Source of the DNA: Rothia sp. SD9660Na
Lineage (GTDB): Bacteria; Actinomycetota; Actinomycetes; Actinomycetales; Micrococcaceae
NCBI RefSeq assembly: GCF_030064065.1
Contig: NZ_CP125946.1
Location: 1,612,001-1,676,000 of the forward strand
DNA length: 64,000 nucleotides
Reading direction: 5' to 3'
Part shown: positions 45,415 to 55,164 of the stretch, piece by piece
Layout of the letters: each line of letters opens with the position of its first letter
Position numbering within the stretch: the first letter of the stretch is position 1
Program-made: the position numbers and the translations under genes
Notes under the pieces: generated by a model
Seen by the model: only the letters and a program-made list of their open reading frames with translations
Told to the model about the DNA's origin: nothing
The model's database searches: none

Positions 45415-46848
45415 CTAGCGCAGCTCCCTAGGGAGTTTTTCAAGCAGCCTCAGCCAGATTTCTGAGGACGTTGGGTAGGCAGGTACCGCGTGCCGCAGCA
45501 GCTTAACGGGTAGCTGGGCGGTGACGGCAATCGTAGCTGCGTGCAGGAGCTCGGCAGCTTCCTCCCCTACAAAGACGGCACCCAGTAGGACGCCGGTGTC
45601 AGCATCAACGGTCAGTTCAGCAAAGCCCCGGTTGAGGTTAGACAGCAAGGAAGTACCGGCGGCCTCCTTCATGGTGGCCCGGCTGGTGGCCACGCTATGG
45701 CCCTGCTGGGCAGCCTGATGGGCGGTGAGTCCGACCTGGGCTACCTGGGGCTGACTAAAGATAACCTGGGGTACTGGAACTTCTTGTGCTGGGGCGTACT
45801 CTTCCTGCCCGGCGAGGGCGGCCCCTAGAACCCGTGCCCGGTATTTACCCTGGTGTGTAAGTAGTACCTGCCCGGCGGCGTCCCCGATTAGGTGGAGCCA
45901 GTCAGGCCCCTCACCAGCCAGAGCTGCCTCCGGGCTGAGACCAATAGTGTGGAGCCCTACCACTTCTAGGGCAGGGGTACGCCCGGTTGCTAGCAACAGT
46001 TCATCGCTGACCAGGGTCTGCCCGTCATCAAGGGTGAGCGTAACTTCCCCGCCGTGCACCCTACCGAGCCCTGTGGCGCTGGGGGCCTCGCGGCGAGCGT
46101 CCGCTACCCGGGCACCATAGCGGAGGGTGATGCCCAAGTCGATCAGAGCCGCAGCAATCATATCGCTGAGCCCCTCAATCTCTGCACCTAGCCTGCCCAA
46201 GAGGTGCTGGCCGCGTACCAGCAGGGTCACTTCGCTACCCAGGGCGGCCATCCAGGTTGCAGCTTCTACCGCAACCACGCCGCCGCCCACGATGGTAAGT
46301 CGCCGCGGTATCTCGATGACGCCGGTGACGTCCCTGTTATCCCAGGCCTCTAACCCCGCATAGAGATGAGGCACTCTGGCCTGCGATCCCGTTGCCAGCA
46401 CAACGGCACGGCGGGCCTTAAGAATCCGGGTGGTTCCGTCAGCGGAGGTTACCGTGACGGTTTTATCACCGGTCAGTTCTCCGTGGCCGCGCACCACGGT
46501 AATACCGGCGGATTCGGCCCAGCGTACCTGGCCCTCATCCCGGTAACGAGAAACCCAGGCATCACGCCGTTTCAGCAGGTCAGCTGCGTTCACAGTGGTT
46601 CCGGTGAGGCCGGGTAGGTGTTGGGCAATCTGAGCTACCTGCAAGGGCCGCAGTAGGGCTTTGGAAGGCATACAGGCATAGTAGGAGCACTCCCCTCCCA
46701 GAAGTTCGTGCTCAATCAGAGCAACGCTCAACCCGCCCTGGGTGGCGTAGTCGGCAAGGTTCTCTCCCACCGGGCCAGCGCCGATGACTAGCACATCGAA
46801 GGTATCGGTATCTAAGCGGGCTTGGTCTGTCTGAGGGGTAGTAGTCAT
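45415..46848 (-). CDS. Pyridine nucleotide-disulfide oxidoreductase (Lpd/MerA-like)
   Basis: 477 aa. FAD-binding VLVIGAGPVGENLADYA (about 19-35), redox-active disulfide GGECSYYACMPSKALL (Cys54 and Cys59), NAD(P)-binding GGGVVAVEAATWMAALG, and the C-terminal HAVPAYPTSSE segment in place of the usual HAHPTxSE. It belongs to the family of lipoamide dehydrogenase, mercuric and mycothione reductases, but the CSYYAC disulfide differs from the CVNxGC of those enzymes, so substrate is unknown. It lies 17 nt after xerD and may be co-transcribed with it. Confidence 0.8.
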   Translation of the reverse strand: MTTTPQTDQARLDTDTFDVLVIGAGPVGENLADYATQGGLSVALIEHELLGGECSYYACMPSKALLRPLQVAQIAQHLPGLTGTTVNAADLLKRRDAWVSRYRDEGQVRWAESAGITVVRGHGELTGDKTVTVTSADGTTRILKARRAVVLATGSQARVPHLYAGLEAWDNRDVTGVIEIPRRLTIVGGGVVAVEAATWMAALGSEVTLLVRGQHLLGRLGAEIEGLSDMIAAALIDLGITLRYGARVADARREAPSATGLGRVHGGEVTLTLDDGQTLVSDELLLATGRTPALEVVGLHTIGLSPEAALAGEGPDWLHLIGDAAGQVLLTHQGKYRARVLGAALAGQEEYAPAQEVPVPQVIFSQPQVAQVGLTAHQAAQQGHSVATSRATMKEAAGTSLLSNLNRGFAELTVDADTGVLLGAVFVGEEAAELLHAATIAVTAQLPVKLLRHAVPAYPTSSEIWLRLLEKLPRELR

Positions 46849-46865
46849 CGTTTTCTCTCGTATGT

Positions 46866-47840
46866 CTAGCGGGCGCGGGGGTGGCTAGCTGCAAAGACCT
46901 CGCGCAGGGTATCGGCGGTGACCTTGGTATAGACCTGGGTTGTGGTCACTGAGGCATGTCCCAGAAGTTCCTGCACCACGCGGATATCGGCCCCGCCCTC
47001 AAGCAGGTGGGTCGCAAAGGAGTGGCGCAGGGTATGCGGAGAAATCTCGGCCCGAATGTTCGCGCGTTCAGCGTGGTTTTTAAGGATGAGGTAGGCCCCC
47101 TGCCGGGTGATGCGTCCGCCCCTCGCATTGAGGAAGAGGGCAGCGCTTCCCCTGCCGCGGGAGGCGAGCGCCGGGCGTCCGCGCACCAGGTAGTCGTCGA
47201 TAGCCCGGGCAGCGTAAGAGCCAACGGGCACCACCCTCTCCTTGTTGCCCTTGCCGAAGAGTCTGACGACAGCGGGCAACTGGGGGTTTTCTTCCGTGGG
47301 GTTCCGGTCAATGACTAGGTCATCAATGTCCACGGTGATAGCTTCGCTGATGCGGGCACCCGTGGAGTAGAGGAATTCGAGCAGGGCCCTATCGCGCAGC
47401 CCCGCGGGGGTGGCGGGGTCGGGGCTTTCAAGCAGGCGGGTGATGTCGGCTAGGGGTAGGGCCTTGGGCAGGCGGGCGGCGGGGGTGGGCGGGCGGACGG
47501 TCGCCGCGGGGTCTGTGGGGGTGGTGCCTTCTCGGTACCAGAAGGAGTGGGCGCCGCGTACGCCGCTGATGATGCGGGCGACCGATTTCGCGGCGAGATC
47601 TGCTCCCCCGTCCTTATCGGGTGCCGAGCAGTGGGCGGCGAAGTCTCGCACGTGTTTTTTGGTGATGGTGCGCGGGTCGATCACGCCCTGGCCTGCCAGG
47701 TAGGTGCTGTAGCGGGTGAGGTCGCGGCGGTAGGCTGCCTGGGTGTTGGCGGCTAGGCCGCGTTCGATGGCCAGGTGGTTGAGGTAGGCATCGATGGCCC
47801 TATCGAGCGGGGTGGGTGCAACCGGGGTGCTGGGGGCCAC
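46866..47840 (-). CDS. xerD: Tyrosine recombinase XerD
   Basis: 324 aa. The N-terminal SAM-like core-binding domain (AIDAYLNHLAIERGLAANTQAAYRRDL) and catalytic domain are complete: Arg in STGARISEAI, Lys in LFGKGNKERVVPV, HTLRHSFATHLLEGG (HxxR), GHASVTTTQVYTKV (His and Tyr nucleophile). With XerC it resolves chromosome dimers at dif. The start is taken as GTG at 47840, directly after the nudix stop; further in-frame upstream sequence lies inside the nudix gene and does not look like a Xer protein. Confidence 0.93.
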   Translation of the reverse strand: MAPSTPVAPTPLDRAIDAYLNHLAIERGLAANTQAAYRRDLTRYSTYLAGQGVIDPRTITKKHVRDFAAHCSAPDKDGGADLAAKSVARIISGVRGAHSFWYREGTTPTDPAATVRPPTPAARLPKALPLADITRLLESPDPATPAGLRDRALLEFLYSTGARISEAITVDIDDLVIDRNPTEENPQLPAVVRLFGKGNKERVVPVGSYAARAIDDYLVRGRPALASRGRGSAALFLNARGGRITRQGAYLILKNHAERANIRAEISPHTLRHSFATHLLEGGADIRVVQELLGHASVTTTQVYTKVTADTLREVFAASHPRAR

Positions 47841-47841
47841 C

Positions 47842-48585
47842 TTAGAGACCTTCGGCGGGGCGGATTTCGCCGCGGTAGTTTGCCTCGCGCAGGGCGGGGT
47901 GGGCGGTGAAGGGAGCGGACGCCGGGTAGAGGGTTTCGAAGTTACGACGGGCTGCGGCGTCGGCGGCAAGAATCGCGTTGGTGGAGGCCGCGTTGTGGAT
48001 TCGCCCGGCCAGCACAGCGCGGACGGCCTCATCGAGAGGTACCCAGCGCTGCACGATTTCTGATTCTTCGTGAACCCGCTCTTCGCGGTCTTCAGTGGGG
48101 ATGGCGCTGAGATCGCGGGCCAGGTAGATGCGGCAGGCCTCGCCCATGCCGCCGGGTGAGTTGTAGAACTCCATGAGGGTGTCCCACCGGGCGGCTTGGA
48201 GGTCGGTTTCTTCTGCCAGTTCACGGGCGGCAGCGTGCACGGGGTCTTCGCCATCGATGTCGAGTAGACCTGCGGGGATTTCCCACAGGTTGGCGCGGAC
48301 GGGGTGGCGGTACTGGTTGATGAGCAGCACCTCGTTCTTCTCGTTGAGAGCAAGGACGGCAACCGCCCCAGGATGCAACAGAAAATCTCGTTCGAAGGGT
48401 TCGGCGCCTTCTTCCAGCGCTATGCCCTCGCGGATAACGTCCCAGACGTAGCCCTCAAATTTGGTGGTGCGGCTGGTGACGAAGCGGGGGTTAGCGATGT
48501 CAGCGATTGTATCTTGGGTCGCGGCGAGCGCCGGGGCGTCGAGGCGGGGGGCGTCCCCCACCTCATACGAGAGATTCTGTTGCAT
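47842..48585 (-). CDS. NUDIX hydrolase, ADP-ribose pyrophosphatase type
   Basis: 247 aa. The NUDIX box is GLLDIDGEDPVHAAARELAEET (about 106-127) with the REUXEE core. NLWEIPAG before it and the overall length fit ADP-ribose diphosphatases (Rv1700-type), which cleave ADP-ribose to AMP and ribose 5-phosphate. It sits between pyrG and xerD, the conserved actinobacterial place, with 14 nt to pyrG and 1 nt to xerD. Confidence 0.9.
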   Translation of the reverse strand: MQQNLSYEVGDAPRLDAPALAATQDTIADIANPRFVTSRTTKFEGYVWDVIREGIALEEGAEPFERDFLLHPGAVAVLALNEKNEVLLINQYRHPVRANLWEIPAGLLDIDGEDPVHAAARELAEETDLQAARWDTLMEFYNSPGGMGEACRIYLARDLSAIPTEDREERVHEESEIVQRWVPLDEAVRAVLAGRIHNAASTNAILAADAAARRNFETLYPASAPFTAHPALREANYRGEIRPAEGL

Positions 48586-48599
48586 ACCTTAGAACAGTA

Positions 48600-50264
48600 C
48601 TAGCCGTTCTTGCGAGCCTCAAGTGCCGCCTTGATGAGCCCAGCAAAGAGGGGGTGGGGGCGGGTGGGGCGGGAGCGGTATTCCGGGTGGGCCTGGGTGG
48701 CGATGTAGTAGGGGTGCTCGCTCACGGGTAGCTCGACGAACTCCACCAGGGACGAGTCGGGTGAAGTACCAGAGATAACTAGCCCGGCTTCTTCCAGTTG
48801 CTGGCGGTAGTCGTTGTTGACCTCGTAGCGGTGGCGGTGGCGTTCTGCGACCTCGGTTGCCCCGTAGATGCTTTCGGCCAGTGAGCCTGCTGCCAGGGTT
48901 GCCGGGTAGAGGCCCAGGCGCATGGTACCGCCCAGGTCGCCTGCGCCGTCCACGAAGGCCTTCTGCTCTTCGATGGTGGCGATCAGCGGGGATGCGGTCT
49001 CGGGGTCGAACTCTGTCGATGAGGCGTCCTTGATACCGAGTACGTTGCGGGCGTATTCAAGCACCATGGACTGCAGACCTAGGCAGATACCCAGGGTCGG
49101 AATCTTGTGTTCGCGGGCGTGGCGCAGGGCGCCAATTTTGCCGTCCAGGCCACGGATGCCGAAGCCGCCGGGTACGAGAATGGCGTCCATGCCGCGCAGC
49201 TGGTGGGCGGCGTCCTCGCGGCTCGCGCAGAGGTCGGCAGCAACCCATTTGATATTGACCTTAGCGTCGTTGGCAAAGCCGCCGGCGCGCAGGGCCTCAG
49301 TGACCGACAGGTAGGCATCGGGCAGGTCGATGTATTTGCCGACCAGAGCAACGTTGACCTCAGTCTTGGGGGTGTGGACGGCGCTCAGCAGCTTATCCCA
49401 CTGGGTGAAGTCAACGGGGTTCGCGTCGATCCCCAGGTAGTCCAGGATGTAGGCGTCGAGGTTCTGGCTGTGCAGGGTCTTGGGGATGTCATAGATGCTG
49501 GGGGCGTCAGCGCAGGAGATAACGGCCTCGGGCTCTACGTCGCAGGCGTGACCAATCTTGATCTTGTGTGACTCGGGCACTTCGCGTTCACAGCGCAGGA
49601 TCAGGCCGTCGGGAATAATGCCCAGGCCACGCAGGGCAGCAACGGAGTGCTGGGTGGGCTTGGTCTTCAGCTCGCCGGACGGCCCGATGAAGGGCACCAG
49701 AGACACGTGCAGGAAGAAGACGTTGCGGCGGCCCACATCGCGACGGACCTGGCGGGCTGCTTCGAGGAAGGGCAGGGATTCGATGTCGCCCACGGTGCCA
49801 CCGATTTCGGTGATGATGATGTCGGGGGCGTTCTCGCCTTCAGCGGGAAGGCGCATGCGGCGCTTAATTTCGTCGGTGATATGGGGAATGACCTGCACGG
49901 TATCGCCCAGGTATTCGCCGCGGCGTTCCTTGGCGATGACGTGGGAGTAGACCTGACCGGTGGTGACGTTAGCTGCCTGGGAGAGGTTCTCGTCGAGGAA
50001 GCGTTCGTAGTGGCCGATGTCGAGGTCGGTTTCTGCCCCGTCGTCGGTGACGAATACTTCACCGTGCTGGAAGGGATTCATGGTGCCGGGATCGACGTTG
50101 AGATAGGGGTCGAGCTTCTGCATGGTCACTGAGAGACCGCGGGAGCGAAGAAGTCGGCCGAGAGATGAGGCTGAGAGGCCTTTGCCGAGAGATGATGCTA
50201 CGCCGCCGGTGACGAAAATCTGGCGGGTGACTTTACTGTTGTTTGATGCGTTTGTATCTACCAC
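48600..50264 (-). CDS. pyrG: CTP synthase
   Basis: 554 aa. The synthetase domain starts [33 protein letters not shown] with the ATP-binding loop; the C-terminal glutaminase domain has [16 protein letters not shown] with the nucleophilic Cys and an HPEY triad part. It makes CTP from UTP with glutamine. GTG at 50264 is preferred because GGAA lies just upstream; a GTG 18 nt further upstream has no ribosome site. Confidence 0.96.
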   Translation of the reverse strand: MVDTNASNNSKVTRQIFVTGGVASSLGKGLSASSLGRLLRSRGLSVTMQKLDPYLNVDPGTMNPFQHGEVFVTDDGAETDLDIGHYERFLDENLSQAANVTTGQVYSHVIAKERRGEYLGDTVQVIPHITDEIKRRMRLPAEGENAPDIIITEIGGTVGDIESLPFLEAARQVRRDVGRRNVFFLHVSLVPFIGPSGELKTKPTQHSVAALRGLGIIPDGLILRCEREVPESHKIKIGHACDVEPEAVISCADAPSIYDIPKTLHSQNLDAYILDYLGIDANPVDFTQWDKLLSAVHTPKTEVNVALVGKYIDLPDAYLSVTEALRAGGFANDAKVNIKWVAADLCASREDAAHQLRGMDAILVPGGFGIRGLDGKIGALRHAREHKIPTLGICLGLQSMVLEYARNVLGIKDASSTEFDPETASPLIATIEEQKAFVDGAGDLGGTMRLGLYPATLAAGSLAESIYGATEVAERHRHRYEVNNDYRQQLEEAGLVISGTSPDSSLVEFVELPVSEHPYYIATQAHPEYRSRPTRPHPLFAGLIKAALEARKNG

Positions 50265-50379
50265 GGAATTCCAGCCTATCACCGTTTCTGTTTCGCGCGT
50301 GTAAACACTGTGGGGCAGGGCCCGGTGGGCGGACGCCTGCCCCGGCTTCTACTGAGCAGGTAGGGCACCTGCCCGGGGG

Positions 50380-52086
50380 CTAGGTCTGGCCGGCATCGGC
50401 CAGGAGTTCTCGGGCGTGTTCCTGGGCTGCTGCCGACTGATCGTGACCAGAGAGCATGCGGGCAAGCTCTACGACTCGTTCCTCGGGTGTGAGAACCTGC
50501 ACACGAGAGAGGGAGCCGTCATCGTTTTTGCGTACCAGGATGTGCTGGTCTGCAAAGGCTGCTACCTGGGGCAGGTGGGTGACCACCAGTACCTGCACGT
50601 TCTTAGCGAGCATAGCCAGGCGGCGGCCGATTTCGATGGCGGCTTTACCACCAACGCCGGAGTCCACCTCGTCAAAGATGAAGGTGGGCACGGGATCTAC
50701 TTCTGAGAGCACCACTTCAAGGGCCAGCATCACGCGAGAGAGCTCACCGCCCGAGGCGCCCTTGCCTAGGGGGCGGGGTACGGCCTGGGTGTGGGGAGCC
50801 AGCATGAAGGTCACCGCGTCCTTACCAAAGCGGTGGAACTTCTCGGTTTCTTCCACCTCAACCACCAGCGAGGCGTTGGGCATGGCCAGGGCTGAGAGTT
50901 CCTTGCTGACGGAGGCAGCCAGTTTGCGGGCTGCCTTGGTACGCAGGTCGGTGAGCTCTGCTGCCTGCTCCTCCAGGGTCTCGCGCAACTGGCGCAGTTC
51001 GGCTTCCAGGGCCTCCTGGCGGGCTGGGTCATCCGAGAGGGTTTCCAGACGGGCCCGAGATTCTTCTGCCCAGGCCAGCACCTCGGCAATATCAGCCCCG
51101 TACTTGCGGGTCAGGCTCTTGAGCTGGGCCCGGCGGTGCTCGACCTCAGCCAGGCGCTCAGGCCCCTCGGTATCTAGCCGCGAGGTGTAGGCCGAGATTT
51201 CTTCGGCAATGTCGGTCACATGGATCAGGGCCTCGTTCAGCCGTCCGGCGAGAGCTGCTAGGTCGGCGTCCGCATCTGCTTCTGCGGCCAGGGCGGTGCG
51301 GGCGGCATCGAGCAGCCCCAGCACGTTGGGCTCATCCGCATCCCCGTATTCGGTGCCCGACAGAGCGGCGGACGCCGTCGCCGCAGCTAGGCGCAGAGAC
51401 TCAACGTTGGCCAGTTTTTGGCTTTCTGCCCGCAGGGCCTCATCTTCGCCCTCGGCAGGCTGCACCGAATCAATTTCTGCCAGAGCGCCCTGCAGGGTCT
51501 GGGCTTCCAGAGCGCGGGCGCGGGTGTTTTCGCGGACGTCGCGCAGCTCCCCGGCGGCCTGGCGGTAGCGTTCGTAGTTGACGGTGTAGGCCGCCAAAAG
51601 CTTTTCAAGTTTTTTCCCGGCGTAGGAGTCCAAAGCGTGACGCTGTTCGGCGGCGTCCTTGAGTCGCAGCTGGTCGGACTGGCCGTGCACCGCAACCAGG
51701 GTATGGCCGATGTCAGCCAGGGTGCCGATAGGGGCAGAGACACCGCCCACGTGAGCGCGGGAGCGACCGGCGGCACTGACGGTGCGGGCCAGAAGTAGCT
51801 CGGCAGATCCACCGTCGAGTTCCTCAACCGAACCGCCGGCGTCCTCGGCTAGGGTGAGTGCCCGGTGCCCCTGAGGCAGGCGGATAACGGCCTCGGCCAG
51901 GGCGTTCTTAGCGCCGTTGCGCACGCTAGAGGCATCGGAGCGAGCGCCCAGCAGCATGCCCAGAGCCGTCACGACCATGGTTTTACCGGCACCCGTCTCA
52001 CCGGTCAGCACTGAGAAGCCGGGTTCAAGAGGTAGGCGGGCGTCGGTAATAACGCCCAGATCGCGTAGGTGAATTTCTTCAATCAC
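50380..52086 (-). CDS. recN: DNA repair protein RecN
   Basis: 568 aa SMC-like protein. The P-loop GETGAGKTMV lies at 29-38, the central part is two long helical coiled-coil segments (about 160-370), and the C-terminal half holds the ABC signature region GASGGELSR and Walker B FIFDEVDSGVGG. RecN gathers broken DNA ends in recombinational repair. It is in the nadK-recN-pyrG order typical of Actinobacteria. Confidence 0.96.
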   Translation of the reverse strand: MIEEIHLRDLGVITDARLPLEPGFSVLTGETGAGKTMVVTALGMLLGARSDASSVRNGAKNALAEAVIRLPQGHRALTLAEDAGGSVEELDGGSAELLLARTVSAAGRSRAHVGGVSAPIGTLADIGHTLVAVHGQSDQLRLKDAAEQRHALDSYAGKKLEKLLAAYTVNYERYRQAAGELRDVRENTRARALEAQTLQGALAEIDSVQPAEGEDEALRAESQKLANVESLRLAAATASAALSGTEYGDADEPNVLGLLDAARTALAAEADADADLAALAGRLNEALIHVTDIAEEISAYTSRLDTEGPERLAEVEHRRAQLKSLTRKYGADIAEVLAWAEESRARLETLSDDPARQEALEAELRQLRETLEEQAAELTDLRTKAARKLAASVSKELSALAMPNASLVVEVEETEKFHRFGKDAVTFMLAPHTQAVPRPLGKGASGGELSRVMLALEVVLSEVDPVPTFIFDEVDSGVGGKAAIEIGRRLAMLAKNVQVLVVTHLPQVAAFADQHILVRKNDDGSLSRVQVLTPEERVVELARMLSGHDQSAAAQEHARELLADAGQT

Positions 52087-52110
52087 GAGGGAAAAACTTT
52101 CTTGACGAGG

Positions 52111-53106
52111 TTAGTCGTTACGAATGACGGTCAGGGCGCTGGTCGCAGGCCCGGGGGTGTGGGGGCCGCGCCAGCCCGCAATGGGTAGCTCGAACTTCTT
52201 GACCAGGCGCTCTGAGAAGGGGGCCGGGTGCATACGGGCCAGGCGGACGGGCTTGGACGAGCGGGTTACCTCGACGCGGGCCCCGGGAGGCAGGTCGCGG
52301 GTACGGCGTCCGTCGCACCAGAGCACACCTTCTGCCCCGTTGGTGGAAATCAGCTCTACCGCCATCATCGAGGTCGGTGCGGTGACCAGGGGGCGGGCAA
52401 AAAGAGCGTGGGCCGAGAGGGGCACCATCAGCATAGCCTCAACGCTGGGCCAGACGACCGGGCCACCGCCAGAGAACGCGTAGGCGGTTGAACCGGTCGG
52501 AGTTGCCAGCACCACGCCGTCACAGCCAAAGGACGAGAGCGGGCGCCGGTCTACCTCAATGACCACCTCGATCATTTTTTCGCGGTTGCCCTTTTCAACG
52601 CTGGCCTCGTTAAGGGCCCAGGTTTCAAGAATTTTCTGGCTGCCGTCCCAGACCTTCACGTCGATTGCCATGCGCTCTTCGACCGTGTAGTCACCCGAGA
52701 CTACTCGCTCAACGGTTTCGGTCAGGTCGAACTCTTCGGCCTCTGCAAGAAATCCTACGTGGCCAAGGTTGACACCGATGAGGGGTATCTGGGTGTGGCG
52801 AATCATCTCGGCGGCGCGCAGAATCGACCCGTCACCGCCCAGCACCATACCCAGTTCAATGTCTTTGAGGGCAACCGACTCATGGGCCACAGCTACCGGC
52901 ACGGGGTTCTCCCATTTTTCGGTCAGAGCTTCCAGGTCAGCGCGATTCATCACGGGCACCAGTCCAGCCCGGTGCAGCTGCGTGCAGGTAGCACGAGCAG
53001 CGTTGCGGGCTTCAAGACGGCCGGTATGGGCGAAGACAAGAATATTGCGCTCCCCCGGCGTCATGGTCTGCTGGGGCGTGAGGGCGGTGTCAGGTGTTTC
53101 GTTCAC
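52111..53106 (-). CDS. nadK: NAD kinase
   Basis: 331 aa from a GTG start. The GGDG motif is at 90-93 (MVLGGDGSILRAAE), followed by GVNLGHVGFLAEAE and the TPTGSTAYAFSGGGP glycine-rich segment. It phosphorylates NAD to NADP. Ends 24 nt before recN. Confidence 0.96.
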   Translation of the reverse strand: MNETPDTALTPQQTMTPGERNILVFAHTGRLEARNAARATCTQLHRAGLVPVMNRADLEALTEKWENPVPVAVAHESVALKDIELGMVLGGDGSILRAAEMIRHTQIPLIGVNLGHVGFLAEAEEFDLTETVERVVSGDYTVEERMAIDVKVWDGSQKILETWALNEASVEKGNREKMIEVVIEVDRRPLSSFGCDGVVLATPTGSTAYAFSGGGPVVWPSVEAMLMVPLSAHALFARPLVTAPTSMMAVELISTNGAEGVLWCDGRRTRDLPPGARVEVTRSSKPVRLARMHPAPFSERLVKKFELPIAGWRGPHTPGPATSALTVIRND

Positions 53107-53197
53107 ACTTTTAGGCTAGCTGACCGTAGGCGGTTTTGCTGTTTTTCTGGGCCCAACACACCGGATTTTTTCGAATATTTATTCGACTTTGGGTGTC

Positions 53198-53950
53198 TTA
53201 TGAAGCGGGGGTTGCTTCGTCAGGCTTGCGGCACCAGAGGAAGAATTCTACGTTGCCGTCCTGTCCCGGCAGGGGGCTTTCCTGCTCCCCCAGCACGAGC
53301 AGGCCGGCGTCCTGCGCTGCTGCGCGGACGGACGCCACAGCGTCCGCTCTCGCCTCGGGATCGGTTACCACCCCGCCCTTGCCGATGCGGGCAGGGCCCA
53401 CCTCAAACTGGGGTTTGACCATGAGCAGCAGATCCCCGCCTGCAGCCGTTGCCCGGGCCAGTGGTTCGACGACCTTGGTCAGGGAGATAAAGCTCAGGTC
53501 TGAGACCGTAAGGGCTACCTGCCCGCCGATGTCATCGGGGTTCATGTGCCGCACGTTCATGCCCTCATACACATCAACGTCCGGGTGGTTCCGTATCTGC
53601 TCGACCAACTGGTCGTGCCCCACATCGACCGCCGCAACGCGGCTGGCGCCCCGGCGCAAGAGCACGTCGGTAAACCCGCCGGTGGAGGCGCCTGCGTCCA
53701 GGCAGAATTTACCGGCAACGGTGACCTCGGGGAAGGCGTCCAGCGCCCCGGCCAGCTTGTGCCCGGCGCGGCTCACGTACTCGGTCAGCTCGCTGCGGCG
53801 GACGCGGACGCGGTCCCCCTCCTTCAGCTTTTGGGCTGGCTTCGTCACGGTACGGCCGTTCACGCTGATGTGCCCGCCCTCAACCATCTTGGCTGCCAGC
53901 GTGCGGGAGCGGGCAATCTTTGCCTGCACCATGTACTGGTCCAGTCGCAT
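53198..53950 (-). CDS. tlyA: TlyA-family rRNA 2'-O-methyltransferase
   Basis: 250 aa. The N-terminal S4 domain (MRLDQYMVQAKIARSRTLAAKMVEGGHISVNG) is joined to a FtsJ-like methyltransferase with CLDAGASTGGFTDVLL as SAM motif; Lys in SRAGHKL, Asp in VSDLSFIS, Lys in LMVKPQFEVG and Glu near NVEFFLW form the KDKE set. In Mycobacterium TlyA methylates 16S and 23S rRNA and its loss gives capreomycin resistance. Neighbours nadK and the small gene match Rv1693-Rv1695. Confidence 0.94.
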   Translation of the reverse strand: MRLDQYMVQAKIARSRTLAAKMVEGGHISVNGRTVTKPAQKLKEGDRVRVRRSELTEYVSRAGHKLAGALDAFPEVTVAGKFCLDAGASTGGFTDVLLRRGASRVAAVDVGHDQLVEQIRNHPDVDVYEGMNVRHMNPDDIGGQVALTVSDLSFISLTKVVEPLARATAAGGDLLLMVKPQFEVGPARIGKGGVVTDPEARADAVASVRAAAQDAGLLVLGEQESPLPGQDGNVEFFLWCRKPDEATPAS

Positions 53951-53978
53951 ATTCTTCCTTCCCGCTCCGCGCTCGGCT

Positions 53979-54182
53979 CTAGCGGCTTGTATCTAGGTCT
54001 TCTTTGAGGGCGGACGCCAGCTGGCCCAGCCTCTCGATGCGTTCGGTGGCGTCCAGGGCCAGGGCAGCGGTTAGAGCTTCCTCAAATTCGGGGTCTAGCT
54101 CCTCGGTTTCCTCAGCCGGGGGTGTCGCTGCCGTCTGTTCTAGGGGCTCGGGTCGGCGGCGCTCGTCCACTCCCCTAGCCAC
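53979..54182 (-). CDS. Small conserved hypothetical protein between HAD and tlyA genes
   Basis: About 67 aa from GTG 54182 (GTG 54170 is also possible), overlapping the HAD gene stop. The sequence is acidic: EETEELDPEFEEALTAALALDATERIERLGQLASALKEDLDTSR forms one or two amphipathic helices. A small gene at the same place exists in M. tuberculosis (Rv1693). Function unknown; the position suggests translation coupled to the phosphatase. Confidence 0.65.
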   Translation of the reverse strand: MARGVDERRRPEPLEQTAATPPAEETEELDPEFEEALTAALALDATERIERLGQLASALKEDLDTSR

Positions 54183-55164
54183 GGTGCACCGCGACGGGTG
54201 AAACGGGGGCGGACGCATCGGGGTGGGCAGCCCACCAGGCTGCACAGGCCACACGCCAGCTATCGATCTCGCTACCCTCACCGGTGATGGTGATCTCGGT
54301 ATCGTTTGCATCTGCCAGCCAGCCTGCCCCCTGGGCACTCATGCCGGTAGCGTTTGCCTGCACCTGAATCTGGGGATAGTCCTCAAAGAAACCGGCGAGA
54401 TCTTCCAGAATATAGGTGGGACGCTCCACCGGAATAGCCGCCAGAATACTCTGGTAGGTCTCCACGCCTGTCATCACCACGGCTGTCGCCATGGCGGCCC
54501 GGTTGCCGCCCTGAATATCGGTATCCAGACGGTCACCCACCACCACGGGCCGCTGCGAGTTCAGCTTCTGAGCTGCGGTCACAAAAATCGGAGACTCGGG
54601 TTTCCCTGCCACCTGCGGGGTGCGCCCGGTAGCCGTCGCCACAGCCCCCACCAGGGTGCCGTTACCGGGGGCGATGCCGCGTTCCTTAGGAATCGTAAAG
54701 TCGGTGTTGGAGGCAACCCATAGAACCTTCTCATCAGCCAGGGTATAGGCGGCTTCAGCGAGGTCTTCCCACACGATCTTGGGGTTGAATCCTTGAGCAA
54801 CCGCAACCGGCTCATCAGCCTGGCTATCGACGGGGGTTAGCCCGGCAGCCGCCACGCAATCGGCCAGAGCCTGTGCCCCGGTGATCAGTACCTTAGCCCC
54901 GGCAGGGAGCTGGGCCTTCAGCAGTTCAGCCGCAGCCTGGGCAGAGCTAATCACATAGTCGGCATCGGTGTTGACGCCGAGTTCCACCAGGTGATCAGCA
55001 ACGGCCTGGACGCTGCGCGAGGCATTGTTGGTCACGAAGGCTACCGGAACCCCGGCGTCCTGGGCCCTGTTCAGAGCCTCCGGGGCACCTTCAATAGCGA
55101 AGGGTCCCGCATACACTACACCGTCAAGGTCAGAGAGAATAGCGTCGTGGGCTGCCAGCAGCAT
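54175..55164 (-). CDS. HAD-superfamily phosphatase, NagD-like
   Basis: 329 aa. Catalytic DxD is in LSDLDGVVYAG (Asp12, Asp14), motif II in FVTNNAS, the Lys in VAGKPESPIF and the acidic motif in VVGDRLDTDIQGG. The cap domain is of the C2 (NagD) type. It may dephosphorylate nucleotides or glycerol 3-phosphate like Rv1692; the latter would link it to the glp genes only by chemistry, not by position. A C-terminal tail of about 60 residues includes GSEIDSWRVACAAWW. Confidence 0.88.
   Translation of the reverse strand: MLLAAHDAILSDLDGVVYAGPFAIEGAPEALNRAQDAGVPVAFVTNNASRSVQAVADHLVELGVNTDADYVISSAQAAAELLKAQLPAGAKVLITGAQALADCVAAAGLTPVDSQADEPVAVAQGFNPKIVWEDLAEAAYTLADEKVLWVASNTDFTIPKERGIAPGNGTLVGAVATATGRTPQVAGKPESPIFVTAAQKLNSQRPVVVGDRLDTDIQGGNRAAMATAVVMTGVETYQSILAAIPVERPTYILEDLAGFFEDYPQIQVQANATGMSAQGAGWLADANDTEITITGEGSEIDSWRVACAAWWAAHPDASAPVSPVAVHRG

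Noticed and set aside
47841..48362. In-frame extension of xerD upstream into the nudix gene
   Set aside because: The peptide is Pro/Thr/Ser-rich shadow sequence, while the nudix frame on the same strand has a complete NUDIX box.
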